The notes: generated from the sequence alone by a model not told the origin. A stretch of 64,000 nucleotides of DNA from Nitrospirota bacterium (GCA_030645475.1 JAUSMA010000014.1:62001-126000), one strand, 5' to 3'. Shown: positions 42,328 through 52,924, counted from the stretch's first letter. Translations and numbers: made by a program.

Positions 42328-44204
42328 CTCGTTTCCTGTCCTCCGGCATCCGCTTCCCGCGCCACGGCACCATCCGGCACAGCGGCAGGAGCGGGGAGAT
42401 TCAACTTCACATAGGTCTCGATCAGCACTTTGGCGAGGGGGGCCGAAGCGGACCCTCCGTGGCCCATATGTTCACCCAGCACCGCAACGGCAATCGTGGG
42501 CGCGTCGACCGGGGCGAAGGCCACAAACCAGGCATGATCGCGAAACTTCTTGGGAATATCTTTTTCCGCCTTTTTGTCTTTCCCCAACGCCGTCGTCTGC
42601 GCCGTACCGGTCTTTCCGGCAATGGTCACCAACGCCGACTTCGCCCGCGTGGCTGTGCCCTCTGTCACCACCCCGGCCAACGCCTCTTTGATCAATGGCA
42701 GAATTTCAGGCCTCAGCTTCAAGGTGCGCTTAGGGACCGCAGGTCTTTCTTCAAGTGCTCCGGTCGCCCGATCCATCACGGCCCTGACCAATCGCGGACG
42801 AAAGGTCACGCCATCGTTTGCAACCGTACCGATCAAACTCGCCATCTGGAGCGGGGTCACGTTGACATAACCCTGTCCAATCGATGCCGAGATCGTTTCG
42901 CCCGGCAACCAGGGCTCATTCTTGGCTTTCTGCTTCCAAGCCGAAGAAGGCACGATTCCAATCCGTTCTGACGGCAGCTCGATCCCTGTCTCCTCACCCA
43001 ACCCGAACATATGGGCGAAGGAGGCCATCGTCTCAATCCCCATCCGCTGTCCGACCGTGTAGAAATACACATCGCACGATTGTATGAGCGCGCGCCGGAG
43101 ATCGACCGAGCCATGCCCGCCGGCCTTCCAGTCGTGATAGAGCCGCCGCCCGAACTGATACCCTCCATTACAATGAATCGTCGTCGACGGCGTGACCGTA
43201 TTGGACTCTAACGCTGCAGCGGCCATCATCACTTTGAAGACTGAGCCAGGCGGGTACTGGCCTTGCGAGGCGCGATTGTTCAATGGGCGCCCTTCATTTT
43301 GCACGATCTCTGCCCATTGTTTCGGCGTGAGTTCCCGCGAAAGGACATTCGGATCGAAACCGGGACGGCTGGCCATGGCCAAGACATCACCCGTCCTGGG
43401 ATCAAGCGCGACAATCGCACCCGACTCCTCCCCCAAGAGGCTTTCCGCCACTTTTTGCAGCCGCACATCGATCGTGAGGTATAAATTATCCCCGGCATGG
43501 GCCTGCTCCACAACCACGGTTCGTTTCTCGTGGCCTAACGCATCGACTTCAATACTTTTCTGCCCGGCCTGCCCGCGCACGAGCCGGTCGAAAAATTTCT
43601 CTACGCCATATTGCCCGACAATGCTGCCCTGGTGCAGGTCGGCAAACTCAGGTTTTTCTAACTGCTCGGGCGAGACCTCCCCGACGTACCCCAACAGATG
43701 CGAGGCCGTGACGCCGCCGGGGTAGTTCCGCTGCGATTCGACTTGCACCATCACGCCCGGCAAATCCAGACGGTGCGACTCGATGAGTGTCGCCTCTCGA
43801 AGCGAGAGACGATCCTTCACCTTGCGCGGCAGTTGTTTGCTGCCGCGAGCCGTCAGCTTCTTCCTCACGAGGGCCTCGTCCAGGCCCAAGAGATTGGTCA
43901 GTTGCTCGATGAGAAGCTCGCGATTCTTGACGTCTTCGAGCGAGACATAGAGGGTAAAACTGGGGACATTGTTCGCCAGCAACACTCCGTTGCGATCGTA
44001 GATCAGGCCTCGAGCCGGCTCCATGATGACGGAACGTGTACGGTTGTTCTCGGAGAGATCGCGGTAGTAGGGACCTTCACGAATCTGCAAATGCCAGAGC
44101 CGTAACGCCAATAAGGCCACGACGAGCAGCAACCCCACGCGCAGAATAATCAGCCGGCGTTGGAGCTCACCAAGTTCAGAATCGTGCAGACCAGCTGTTG
44201 CCAT
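42324..44204 (-). CDS. mrdA: penicillin-binding protein 2
   Basis: A 626-residue class B penicillin-binding protein that cross-links peptidoglycan during elongation. It has a cytoplasmic tail and membrane helix (about 16-40), a dimerisation domain, and the transpeptidase with SxxK in PPGSVFKVMMA, SCD in IQSCDVYFY and KTG in AGKTGTAQ. All three catalytic motifs are intact. It acts with RodA and MreC. Confidence 0.97.
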   Translation of the reverse strand: MATAGLHDSELGELQRRLIILRVGLLLVVALLALRLWHLQIREGPYYRDLSENNRTRSVIMEPARGLIYDRNGVLLANNVPSFTLYVSLEDVKNRELLIEQLTNLLGLDEALVRKKLTARGSKQLPRKVKDRLSLREATLIESHRLDLPGVMVQVESQRNYPGGVTASHLLGYVGEVSPEQLEKPEFADLHQGSIVGQYGVEKFFDRLVRGQAGQKSIEVDALGHEKRTVVVEQAHAGDNLYLTIDVRLQKVAESLLGEESGAIVALDPRTGDVLAMASRPGFDPNVLSRELTPKQWAEIVQNEGRPLNNRASQGQYPPGSVFKVMMAAAALESNTVTPSTTIHCNGGYQFGRRLYHDWKAGGHGSVDLRRALIQSCDVYFYTVGQRMGIETMASFAHMFGLGEETGIELPSERIGIVPSSAWKQKAKNEPWLPGETISASIGQGYVNVTPLQMASLIGTVANDGVTFRPRLVRAVMDRATGALEERPAVPKRTLKLRPEILPLIKEALAGVVTEGTATRAKSALVTIAGKTGTAQTTALGKDKKAEKDIPKKFRDHAWFVAFAPVDAPTIAVAVLGEHMGHGGSASAPLAKVLIETYVKLNLPAPAAVPDGAVAREADAGGQETR

Positions 44205-44246
44205 GACTCACAATCACTATTCCAGCACATCCATCAAAGAAACGGG

Positions 44247-44738
44247 TTATTCGGTTCTCAGGCGGGTCACATCAAATCGTTGGGAGAGCAGCCAATAGAG
44301 CCCCGCCCCAACCGCCCCGTCAAAACAAGCCTGAGGTAGGACGATCGATTCCACGATCCCCCACATTTGAGACATGTCGATATTTTTGAAATTGGCCAAG
44401 GCCAGCAACCCACTCGCCACGGATACCAGCAGCAACCCCACACCCAACGAGATCGACGTCACCTGCGACACCTGCCGCCCCAAGAACCCGGCCAAGAGCC
44501 CAACGCCACCGTACGTGAGAAGACTGAGCCAGAGTTCACCGGCCGAAAACAGGCTCAGCACCCATCCGATCGCGAGCCCCAGGAGAAGGCCTTCCATTTC
44601 GCCGGCGAAAAGCCCGATAAACACGGCAGTCATAAGCCCAAGATCTGGCTTGATATTCCACACACTCACATGCGGCAGCACCGTCGTTTGCAGGGGAACG
44701 AGCAGTAGCACCAACGTCAGATAGAAGAGAAATTTCAT
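44247..44738 (-). CDS. mreD: rod shape-determining protein MreD
   Basis: A 163-residue inner-membrane protein with five or six hydrophobic helices and few charged residues, consistent with MreD of the elongation complex. It overlaps mreC by four bases and precedes mrdA by 42 bp. Sequence conservation in MreD is low, so the call depends mainly on topology and gene order (mreB-mreC-mreD-mrdA-rodA). Confidence 0.9.
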   Translation of the reverse strand: MKFLFYLTLVLLLVPLQTTVLPHVSVWNIKPDLGLMTAVFIGLFAGEMEGLLLGLAIGWVLSLFSAGELWLSLLTYGGVGLLAGFLGRQVSQVTSISLGVGLLLVSVASGLLALANFKNIDMSQMWGIVESIVLPQACFDGAVGAGLYWLLSQRFDVTRLRTE

Positions 44739-45616
44739 GGCGACGGCTTTCCGGGAAGATCCATTCCTCCCATCGCCTTCGTCGACTGTCCGTACGATGC
44801 CTGAATCACCAACACTTCCTCGACCCGGCCGACATCGACTTCCGGCATGAGCTCAGCCGATTGAAACAATGCGCCTTCCTGCTTGTCGATATGTGTAATC
44901 GTGCCGAGTGCGAGGCCGCGCGGGAAACCTCCGACCAGACCCGACGTCACGACCCGATCGCCATCGCGAAGCGTCGAGAGCAACGGAATATATTTCAACT
45001 GGGCCAGCCCCTGCTGGGTCCCTTCCACAATACCTTCGTCTCTTGTCCGCTGAATGAGACCGGCAATGGCGTTGTTCGGATCCGTGATCAAGAGCACCAC
45101 CGAGGATGCGCCCGTCGTTTTCACCACACGCCCGACGACGCCAGCGGGCGTGATCACCCCCATGTCCGGCTTGATTCCGTCGCTCTCGCCCTTATTGAGG
45201 ATGATGGCACGATAGCGGTTCGTGGCATCACGCCCGATGACTTGCGCGGCCACCATGGTCGGAAGCGCTTGCTCCTTAAATTGCAGCAAGGCCGTCAATC
45301 GTTCAGTGGCGGCAGCCGACTCGCGCAACTGGCTGTTTTGCCCGCGCAACGACTCCATGTCTTTCCGTAATTGCAGATTCTCTTCCCGGACCCCTTGCAA
45401 CGCCACATACTGCTGCCACCGATCGGCGATGCCCGTATCGATCGATGCAACGGCCTCAAGCGGAACACGCACGACGTGTCCGACTGGCCCATCCAGATAT
45501 TGTAAGAGTCCTTGGATTTGACCGGGAAGCAGGAAAAGCGCCGCCACGAGCAATGCGAAGCAGGCAAACGCCAGACGTCTGGCACCGGAGGAAAAACGAG
45601 AGTTTACCATCCACAT
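44735..45616 (-). CDS. mreC: rod shape-determining protein MreC
   Basis: A 293-residue bitopic protein. The N-terminal helix is about 13-33; a coiled-coil follows (about 75-115, REENLQLRKDMESLRGQNSQLRE), then a double beta-barrel periplasmic domain with AQVIGRDATNRYRAIILNKGESDGI and VVTSGLVGGFPRGLALG. It organises the elongasome with MreB, MreD, PBP2 and RodA. ATG 45610 is an alternative start two codons in. Confidence 0.95.
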   Translation of the reverse strand: MWMVNSRFSSGARRLAFACFALLVAALFLLPGQIQGLLQYLDGPVGHVVRVPLEAVASIDTGIADRWQQYVALQGVREENLQLRKDMESLRGQNSQLRESAAATERLTALLQFKEQALPTMVAAQVIGRDATNRYRAIILNKGESDGIKPDMGVITPAGVVGRVVKTTGASSVVLLITDPNNAIAGLIQRTRDEGIVEGTQQGLAQLKYIPLLSTLRDGDRVVTSGLVGGFPRGLALGTITHIDKQEGALFQSAELMPEVDVGRVEEVLVIQASYGQSTKAMGGMDLPGKPSP

Positions 45617-45637
45617 AAGGAAGTGAGGGATGGAGCC

Positions 45638-46705
<1,068 letters not shown>

Positions 46706-46724
46706 TCAACCTCTGACGGCGCGC

Positions 46725-47183
46725 TCAGTCGGGCAACGCCAGTCGACCCGCATCTAGCACCTGAGTACCGGCTATCTCGTCACCAAGACGCCGCCCCTGT
46801 TCGTTCCCAATGATCAAGACCCCTTCGAGCGCCATGATAGCGACCGATACAATCCATCCCACATACGGGACGGCAAAAGCTAATTGCGCGACCGCAAAGG
46901 GCAAATTGCGAATAATGGATTCCCGAAATCCTGCAGCCTCACGCCGGTCTGGGAGCACCGTCTGGAGACCGATCAACCGTTTCCCGATGCTGCGCCCGCC
47001 GGCAAATCCATCAGCAATCAGTATATACGCCAATCCTGCCAGAAAACCTACTGGCACGATCATTTGATCGGCTGCTGCCACGATGAATACGTCGATGAGC
47101 TTGGCAATACATCGGTTCAGGACCTGCGCCTTCGGATAGATCCCGGCACCGACTGAATGACCTCCGCGAACCTCCTCGGCCAA
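46725..47183 (-). CDS. RDD-family membrane protein
   Basis: A 152-residue protein with three predicted helices (about 32-60, 100-120, 122-140) and the RDD-type NRCIAKLIDVFIVAAADQMI and FAGGRSIGKRLIGLQTV blocks. TTG 47183 has AAGGAG five bases upstream (47194-47189) and a clear promoter. RDD proteins have been proposed as transporters, but the function is unknown here. It begins the transcription unit that runs into mreB. Confidence 0.82.
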   Translation of the reverse strand: MAEEVRGGHSVGAGIYPKAQVLNRCIAKLIDVFIVAAADQMIVPVGFLAGLAYILIADGFAGGRSIGKRLIGLQTVLPDRREAAGFRESIIRNLPFAVAQLAFAVPYVGWIVSVAIMALEGVLIIGNEQGRRLGDEIAGTQVLDAGRLALPD

Positions 47184-47207
47184 GTGCTCTCCTTACAATA
47201 GTGGCAA

Positions 47208-47236
47208 AGTATAACAAATCACATTACCTAGCACAA
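47208..47236 (-). promoter_or_regulatory. promoter for RDD-mreBCD-mrdA-rodA operon
   Basis: On the minus strand TTGTGC (47236-47231), a 17-bp spacer and TATACT (47213-47208) lie 25 bp before the RDD gene start. Confidence 0.6.
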
Positions 47237-47343
47237 ACAAAGACCACTCTCCCGCAGATCGACATGACGAATGCGGCGTCTTGCTTCACGGACAGAGACC
47301 GTGCTCAATCCTGAAATCTCAACGCTGGAAGCGCGGTCGTCCC

Positions 47344-47372
47344 TTGCCTTTACACAGATCCCTGAGTACAAT
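47344..47372 (+). promoter_or_regulatory. promoter for the PpiD/SurA-N-like gene
   Basis: TTGCCT (47344-47349), a 17-bp spacer and TACAAT (47367-47372) precede the gene at 47403, which also has GAGGA at 47392-47396. Confidence 0.65.
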
Positions 47373-47402
47373 CCGTTTGCACGAACTTTCTGAGGAATTG
47401 TC

Positions 47403-48101
47403 ATGATCAAATTGATGCGTGAAGCGTCCCATAGTTATCCCTGGCTCCTCAAGTCCATCATGGGGATTATCGCCCTCGCCTTCGTCATCACCATGGGCTG
47501 GTGGGGATTTGGCGAACAGTCCGGCGCCGTCGTGGCCTCAGTCGGAGACCTCACCGTATCCCGCGACGAGTTTCGACGGGCCTACGAAAATACCTACCGC
47601 TTCTACAAGGATAAAGTTCCCGGAGAGTTCAAGGACGAAACGATCAAGCAGTTTGTTGTGGATCAACTCATCGATAATCGGACCTGGCTCATCGCGGCCA
47701 AAAACATGGGCCTCACCGTGGCGGACGAGGATCTGCGCGAAGTCATCATGCAGATCCCCGACTTTCAAAAAAACGGCGCATTTGACCCGGAGATCTACAA
47801 ACGACTCCTGGCAGCGAACCATCTGACGCCCGCGATATTTGAAGCCATGGAAGCGAAAGAAGTGCTGAGCAACAAAGCCCGGCTGGTCATCCGTGACGCC
47901 GTAGCCCTGACCCCCGCCGAACTTGCCGAGGCACAGGCCCTCACTGTGCGGCAAACGGAGTCGGACCCGGCAAAGGCCGCCGCTGCCAAGGACCGTGCGT
48001 TACAGGACGTCCTCTTTCAAAAGCAACAACGCGCGCTGATGGCCTATACCGAATCGCTCAAAACGACGCTACCCATCACCATTCACCGCGAGCTCTTGTA
48101 A
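47403..48101 (+). CDS. membrane-anchored SurA/PpiD N-terminal-domain chaperone lacking PPIase domain
   Basis: A 232-residue protein. A helix at about 15-35 (SIMGIIALAFVITMGWWGFG) anchors it in the inner membrane, facing the periplasm. Residues 40-165 match the SurA_N_3 chaperone fold of PpiD-like proteins (SVGDLTVSRDEFRRAYENTYRFY, then LIDNRTWLIAAKNMGLTVADEDLREVI). The parvulin domain (about 100 residues) that follows in PpiD is missing; the C-terminal 60 residues are helical and end TLPITIHRELL. It probably helps fold exported proteins. It is divergent from the rod-shape operon and convergent with queA. Confidence 0.78.
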   Translation: MIKLMREASHSYPWLLKSIMGIIALAFVITMGWWGFGEQSGAVVASVGDLTVSRDEFRRAYENTYRFYKDKVPGEFKDETIKQFVVDQLIDNRTWLIAAKNMGLTVADEDLREVIMQIPDFQKNGAFDPEIYKRLLAANHLTPAIFEAMEAKEVLSNKARLVIRDAVALTPAELAEAQALTVRQTESDPAKAAAAKDRALQDVLFQKQQRALMAYTESLKTTLPITIHRELL

Positions 48102-48182
48102 CAAACAGGCACGTAGCCTGAGGCTAAACGTTTCCTCGCGACACCTCTTTCCACTAGCCGCTTGCCCATCGCCCCTCACCGC

Positions 48183-49202
48183 CTACACAATCAGCATCGC
48201 ATCGCCATAACTGTAAAAACGATACCGCTCGCGAACTGCCTCGGCATAGGCCTCTCGAAGAAATTCCGTCCCGGCCAACGCGGAAACCAGCATCAACAAT
48301 GTGGTGCGCGGCAGGTGAAAATTCGTGAAGAGCGCGTCGATCACCTTGAATGAATACCCTGGCGTCATGAAGATGTCCGTCTCGCCTCGATAGGGCCTGA
48401 CCTGGCCGTCAGCACGAGCCGCCGTTTCGAGCGCACGCACCGCGGTAGTCCCGACCGCGACGATCCGTCCACCAGCCGCCCGCGCATGTTCGATGGCACG
48501 AACCGCCTCTGCCCCAACCTCGATCCATTCTGCGCCCATCTGATGGTCTTCGATGTGATCGACCTTCACCGGCTTGAAGGTTCCGATACCGACATGGAGC
48601 GTGACGCTCGTGAGACCGATTCCTCGCCGTTGCAGCCTTGCCAGCAACTCCTCGGTAAAATGGAGCCCGGCCGTCGGTGCGGCAATCGCACCTTCATGTT
48701 GCGCAAACAGCGTTTGGTACCATTCCCGATCTTGATCAGTCGGTGCTCGTTTTAAATAGGGCGGAAGCGGCATTCGGCCATGCTCCCGTAACCATTCAAC
48801 GAACGGAACCGGACTCTCCACCCGCACCGTGGTTCTGGCCGAGCCACGCTCGATCACCACCGCAGAGGCCGCTGCATCCATCTCGATGGTCTGTCCTGGA
48901 CGAAACGTTCCCTTGATCAACACTTCCCATGTCGCATCCCCAAGATCTTTCACAAAAAGGATCTCGACCTCCGCACTGGAAGGACGCTTCCGTCCAACCA
49001 CGCGCGCGGCCAACACCTTCGTATTGTTGACCACGAGGAGATCGCCGGGCTGAAGCAGCTCAGGCAAGTCGTCAACGCGTCGATGGGCAAGCGACTGTGT
49101 GTGCGGCTGCAGAACGAGCAGCCTCGCATGATCGCGTGGAAGAACCGGATGCGTCGCAATCAACGAGGAGTCGAACGGAAAGTCGAACTCGGAGAGCTGC
49201 AT
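48183..49202 (-). CDS. queA: S-adenosylmethionine:tRNA ribosyltransferase-isomerase QueA
   Basis: A 339-residue enzyme that converts 7-aminomethyl-7-deazaguanine in tRNA to epoxyqueuosine by transferring ribose from SAM. Start MQLSEFDFPFDSSLIA and the blocks DDLPELLQPGDLLVVNNTKVL, PLPPYLKR, APTAGLHFT and IDALFTNFHLPRTTLLMLVSA are characteristic. Length is normal. ATG overlaps the last base of the spoIID-like gene. It is the last gene of the long minus-strand series. Confidence 0.97.
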   Translation of the reverse strand: MQLSEFDFPFDSSLIATHPVLPRDHARLLVLQPHTQSLAHRRVDDLPELLQPGDLLVVNNTKVLAARVVGRKRPSSAEVEILFVKDLGDATWEVLIKGTFRPGQTIEMDAAASAVVIERGSARTTVRVESPVPFVEWLREHGRMPLPPYLKRAPTDQDREWYQTLFAQHEGAIAAPTAGLHFTEELLARLQRRGIGLTSVTLHVGIGTFKPVKVDHIEDHQMGAEWIEVGAEAVRAIEHARAAGGRIVAVGTTAVRALETAARADGQVRPYRGETDIFMTPGYSFKVIDALFTNFHLPRTTLLMLVSALAGTEFLREAYAEAVRERYRFYSYGDAMLIV

Positions 49203-50431
49203 CAGGAAGACGGCGGGGTCGGAGGTTTAGTCAACGTCATATTCTGCAATTCCGTGCCGGGGTAGTAATACCGAAGAATCGTCGAGAAGGGGTACCCCAG
49301 CTCGGCCAGTTCTTTTGCGCCCCACTGACACATGCCGACGGCGTGCCCTGCACCAAATCCCGACAACACCACCTCTCGCCCGATCGACTCGATGGCAAAC
49401 TGCGTACTGGGGATAATGGTGTAGCCGACCGCTTTCCGCAACTCTTCGCCTCGAAGGATGAGCTCCCCCCCGGAGTGCAGGATGCGCAGCGTCGCGACTC
49501 GCCCTCCGCGGCTGAATGAAAGCGGGGTCATCGTCGCAATCGTTCCCACGGAAAATCCCTGCTGCCGCAAGTTCTGTTCAAGAGTATCGACTTTGAAGGA
49601 GGATTTCCATTGATAGTAGGGCGAGGCAAGGTCAAAGGGACATTCTACGCCCTTCAGATAGGGATACTCCTTGGACCACACATTCATGGCATCTTCTGTC
49701 AGTCCGGCCGCCGTCGATGAGAACGCAGCATAGATCGGCGCATCCTCATAGGTGACGACAAGCCCGCGAGTGTCTTCGACTGCGCGAAGAATCCCGGCAT
49801 CAACCCCCTGCTTGCCCCGATAGACTTGGTCTTGCACCGTCGCCGCCACGTCGTAGTCGCGTGTCGCGCTCAACATCTGTTGATAGAGCGCATAGGTTCG
49901 AGCCGCGACCGCCTGGGCCTTCAGCATCTCAGGATGCCAGGCCGAACTGACCTCTGCTGGCACGACCCCTTTCACGTATTCTTCAAAATCGACCCGGTTG
50001 ATAACGAGAAACCCTTTCCCTTTCCGCACAAGGTGAATAAGGCCACCCACCGAGATCGCCACGCCGGAATCGCCAGAGGATACCGCCGCCCCGTGAGACT
50101 TCCTGGTAGGCCGCGGGAAGGTCAACGTGAGGCCTTGTTCTCCACCCTGCAGCGTCAACCGCTCCGTCGGCACAGGGACGCCGTTCAAAAGGAAGCCATG
50201 CTCCCCGACTTGAACATGGACCAACGTGCGCAGCGTCTGGCTATGCCCTTTGGCATCCGTCACCCACAGAGGGCGGTCTGCACGGACATCGAACTGTGAG
50301 ACATTCGCTGACAACAGGACACGAATCGACTGCGCAGCCTCCGTGGCAGAGGACAGGCCGAGAAGACAGGCTCCGACCGCGATAGCCTGGCACAATGCAC
50401 CCTTGAATGACTTCACCGACGAAATATCCAT
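49202..50431 (-). CDS. SpoIID/LytB-domain protein (exported)
   Basis: A 409-residue protein from ATG 50431. A signal peptide (about 8-31, ALCQAIAVGACLLGLSSATEA) is followed by a beta-rich N-terminal part and then the SpoIID region: FEEYVKGVVPAEVSSAWHPEMLKAQAVAARTYAL and the final GFGAGHAVGMCQWGAKELAELGYPFSTILRYYYPGT. SpoIID proteins are lytic transglycosylases in sporulating bacteria; outside them, relatives act on or bind peptidoglycan. The start overlaps the DUF2905 gene by 19 bp, and a longer frame would run across that gene, so I use 50431. Confidence 0.88.
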   Translation of the reverse strand: MDISSVKSFKGALCQAIAVGACLLGLSSATEAAQSIRVLLSANVSQFDVRADRPLWVTDAKGHSQTLRTLVHVQVGEHGFLLNGVPVPTERLTLQGGEQGLTLTFPRPTRKSHGAAVSSGDSGVAISVGGLIHLVRKGKGFLVINRVDFEEYVKGVVPAEVSSAWHPEMLKAQAVAARTYALYQQMLSATRDYDVAATVQDQVYRGKQGVDAGILRAVEDTRGLVVTYEDAPIYAAFSSTAAGLTEDAMNVWSKEYPYLKGVECPFDLASPYYQWKSSFKVDTLEQNLRQQGFSVGTIATMTPLSFSRGGRVATLRILHSGGELILRGEELRKAVGYTIIPSTQFAIESIGREVVLSGFGAGHAVGMCQWGAKELAELGYPFSTILRYYYPGTELQNMTLTKPPTPPSS

Positions 50432-50667
50432 GATACGAGAAAGAATACCAGACTCAGAAGGATGCTGAGGAGCAGACTGGTCGCGAGGGGAAACGAGAAG
50501 CTGAAGTTGTCTCGCCGAATGGAGATGTCCCCGGGCAACTTCCCGAACCATCCCAAGAGACTCCCAGCTCCAGGAACAGGATCGATGATCAACAGCAACA
50601 GACCGGCCAAGGCGATGCACAGCCCTACGATCACGAGGACTTTCCCGAGACTCCCCCACTCAGCCAT
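50413..50667 (-). CDS. DUF2905 family small membrane protein
   Basis: An 84-residue protein with two helices (about 7-28 and 59-81) separated by GSLLGWFGKLPGDISIRRDNFSFSFP, the typical DUF2905 motif (GxLPGDI). Function unknown. It overlaps asd upstream (TGATG) and the SpoIID-like gene downstream, so it is tightly coupled. Confidence 0.85.
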   Translation of the reverse strand: MAEWGSLGKVLVIVGLCIALAGLLLLIIDPVPGAGSLLGWFGKLPGDISIRRDNFSFSFPLATSLLLSILLSLVFFLVSWIFRR

Positions 50668-51683
50668 CAGCCTTTGGCCAAATGCTCAGCGATTTGCACC
50701 GCATTGAGAGCGGCCCCTTTACGCAAATTATCCGCCACCACCCACAGATTGAGACCGTTCGAGATCGACTCATCTTCACGAATGCGGCCGACATAGACCT
50801 CGTCCTTCCCCGCAACCTCCAACGGCATGGGGTAGATCTGATGGGCCGGATCGTCATACAGCAACACGCCTGGCGCCGTCGACAGAATGGCGCGGGCCTC
50901 GTTCACCGACAGTTTTTTCTCAGTCTCAATATTGATGGCTTCCGAATGCCCGACATACACCGGAACCCGCACCGTCGTCGCCGTCACCTGAATCGACTGA
51001 TCGCCCATGATCTTTCTCGTCTCATGGAGCATCTTCATCTCTTCTTTTGTATAGCCTGACGGAAGAAAGTCATCGATCTGCGGCAAGCAGTTGAAGGCGA
51101 TCTGAAAAGGATAGACCTTGGGACTCGCCTCTTTGAAGCTCAACAGGTCTTGGCACTCCGTCATCAACTCATCCATGGCATCCTTCCCCGTGCCGGACAC
51201 GGATTGAAAGGTCGTCACGACAATTCGTTTAATCCTGGCCCGATCATGGAGGGGTTTCAAGGCCACGACCATTTGAATCGTGGAACAGTTCGGATTGGCA
51301 ATGATGCCCTTATGCCGTGGGATATCGTGCGGGTTCACCTCAGGCACCACCAGCGGCACCTCAAGAGTCATCCGCCAGGCTGCGCTGTTATCGATCACCA
51401 CCGCACCGGCCTTCACCGCAATCGGCGCGAACTCTCGGCTGAGCTCCGCCCCGGCAGAAAAGAGCGCGATGTCCACGCCGGCAAACGAATCCTTCGTCAA
51501 GACTTCAATCGGGATCTCCTTCTCTTGGAATGTCACCGTGCCGCCGGCAGAACGAGCCGATGCAAGAGGGACCAGCCGTGAGACGGGAAACTCTCGCTCC
51601 TCTAGCACCTCGATCATTTCAGTCCCGACTGCCCCGGTCGCACCGACAATCGCCACCACATACCCTGATTGTTTCTTTTTCAT
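50667..51683 (-). CDS. asd: aspartate-semialdehyde dehydrogenase
   Basis: A 338-residue NADP-dependent enzyme that reduces aspartyl phosphate to aspartate semialdehyde for lysine, methionine, threonine and diaminopimelate synthesis. The nucleotide-binding start is VAIVGATGAVGTEMIEVLEER; the active-site cysteine is in IANPNCSTIQMV; the second conserved block is QSVSGTGKDAMDEL. Length normal. It lies 18 bp after the NHL-repeat gene. Confidence 0.96.
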   Translation of the reverse strand: MKKKQSGYVVAIVGATGAVGTEMIEVLEEREFPVSRLVPLASARSAGGTVTFQEKEIPIEVLTKDSFAGVDIALFSAGAELSREFAPIAVKAGAVVIDNSAAWRMTLEVPLVVPEVNPHDIPRHKGIIANPNCSTIQMVVALKPLHDRARIKRIVVTTFQSVSGTGKDAMDELMTECQDLLSFKEASPKVYPFQIAFNCLPQIDDFLPSGYTKEEMKMLHETRKIMGDQSIQVTATTVRVPVYVGHSEAINIETEKKLSVNEARAILSTAPGVLLYDDPAHQIYPMPLEVAGKDEVYVGRIREDESISNGLNLWVVADNLRKGAALNAVQIAEHLAKG

Positions 51684-51701
51684 TCTGAGCCTCGATCCTG
51701 C

Positions 51702-52916
51702 CTACAGCGCGATCTCGCGAATACGATGATTGAACGTATCGGCCACGAACAGATACCCCGCACGAGCCATCACGATTCCAAACGGGTAACTCAAGCTGGC
51801 GTCGAGAGCCGCGCGATCGTCGCCCCCATAGCTTGCCACACCAACACCGGCAATGCGCGTAATACGTCCGGTCGCGCGATCCCATCGGCGGACCAGATGG
51901 TTGTCCGAATCGGTAAAAAACAGGTTCCCCGCTTCGTCCAACACGATTCCGGATGGCCGTGACAGACTGCGGCTGGGCGGCTCATCCGGCCCCTGATACT
52001 TATACTCTCCACCGTCACCCGCCACGGTGCTGATGAGGCCAGTGCCGAGATCGACCGCTCGAATCCTTCCACTAAAGCTATCGGCAATGACTAACGTGCC
52101 ATCTGCCGTCAGCGCCAACCCGCCGGGACCGGCCAGACCGGTTTCGGTGGCAGCCATGCCGTCTCCATTGTACGCAGCCGTTCCCATCCCCGCGACCGTA
52201 CGAATCACTCCGGTCGCGAGATCGACCGCCCTCACGCGATTATTATTCTGATCGGCAATGTAGAGGTAGCCTGCATCACTCACGGCCAAGGCAACCGGTT
52301 CATTCAAGCCGGCCTCCACGGCTAATCCCCCGTCTCCGGAATATCGAGGTTGTCCAAGGCCCGCGACCGTCGTGATCACACCCGTCACCGCATCCACACG
52401 CCGCACTCGATGGTTCAGCGTATCGGCAATATAGAGATGCCCTCTCCGATCGACCACCACCGCTGTCGGAAAATTCAACAGGGCGTGATCGGCCGGGCCG
52501 CCGTCTCCGCTGAAACGTTTTGCCTGCGCCGTGCCAGCCACGACATACCGAACGGTCCCGCTCAAGTCGGTCTGTTGCGTGAACGCATGCGAATGGACGG
52601 CGTCGCTTTCGGCAAAAGGATCGGCGCTCGATCCTTCCGCTGCTGGAGGGGGCGGAACTGGCGCAGCCTCCGGTCCAACGCCCTGGACGCAGCCCGCAAC
52701 CGTCCTGATGCAGCCGGTCTTTCTGTCGATCCTCCGAATGACATGATTCTCAGAGTCGGCAATGAACAAGTTCCCCTCTCCATCGAGAGTCAGACTCTTG
52801 GGTTCATTGAGGCAGGCCGCGAGGGCCGCGGCTCCGTCACCGGACCAGCCAGGCTCTCCGGTGCCGGCGAGGGTTCGAATCAATCCAACGTTGAGGTGTA
52901 CAGTCATCGAGTCCAC
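51702..52916 (-). CDS. NHL-repeat beta-propeller protein
   Basis: A 404-residue protein with six NHL repeats (for example GNLFIADSENHVIRRID, GHLYIADTLNHRVRRVD, YLYIADQNNNRVRAVD), which should fold into a beta-propeller. A proline/serine insertion (about residues 83-118) interrupts the second repeat. No signal peptide is visible at MDSMTVHLNVG. The function is unknown. It sits between leuB (8 bp away) and asd, an odd location for a non-enzymatic propeller protein. Confidence 0.85.
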   Translation of the reverse strand: MDSMTVHLNVGLIRTLAGTGEPGWSGDGAAALAACLNEPKSLTLDGEGNLFIADSENHVIRRIDRKTGCIRTVAGCVQGVGPEAAPVPPPPAAEGSSADPFAESDAVHSHAFTQQTDLSGTVRYVVAGTAQAKRFSGDGGPADHALLNFPTAVVVDRRGHLYIADTLNHRVRRVDAVTGVITTVAGLGQPRYSGDGGLAVEAGLNEPVALAVSDAGYLYIADQNNNRVRAVDLATGVIRTVAGMGTAAYNGDGMAATETGLAGPGGLALTADGTLVIADSFSGRIRAVDLGTGLISTVAGDGGEYKYQGPDEPPSRSLSRPSGIVLDEAGNLFFTDSDNHLVRRWDRATGRITRIAGVGVASYGGDDRAALDASLSYPFGIVMARAGYLFVADTFNHRIREIAL

Positions 52917-52924
52917 AAGCCTGG

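Noticed and set aside
50432-50659. N-terminal extension of the SpoIID-like protein
   Set aside because: It runs over the DUF2905 coding region in another frame, while ATG 50431 begins a clear signal peptide.
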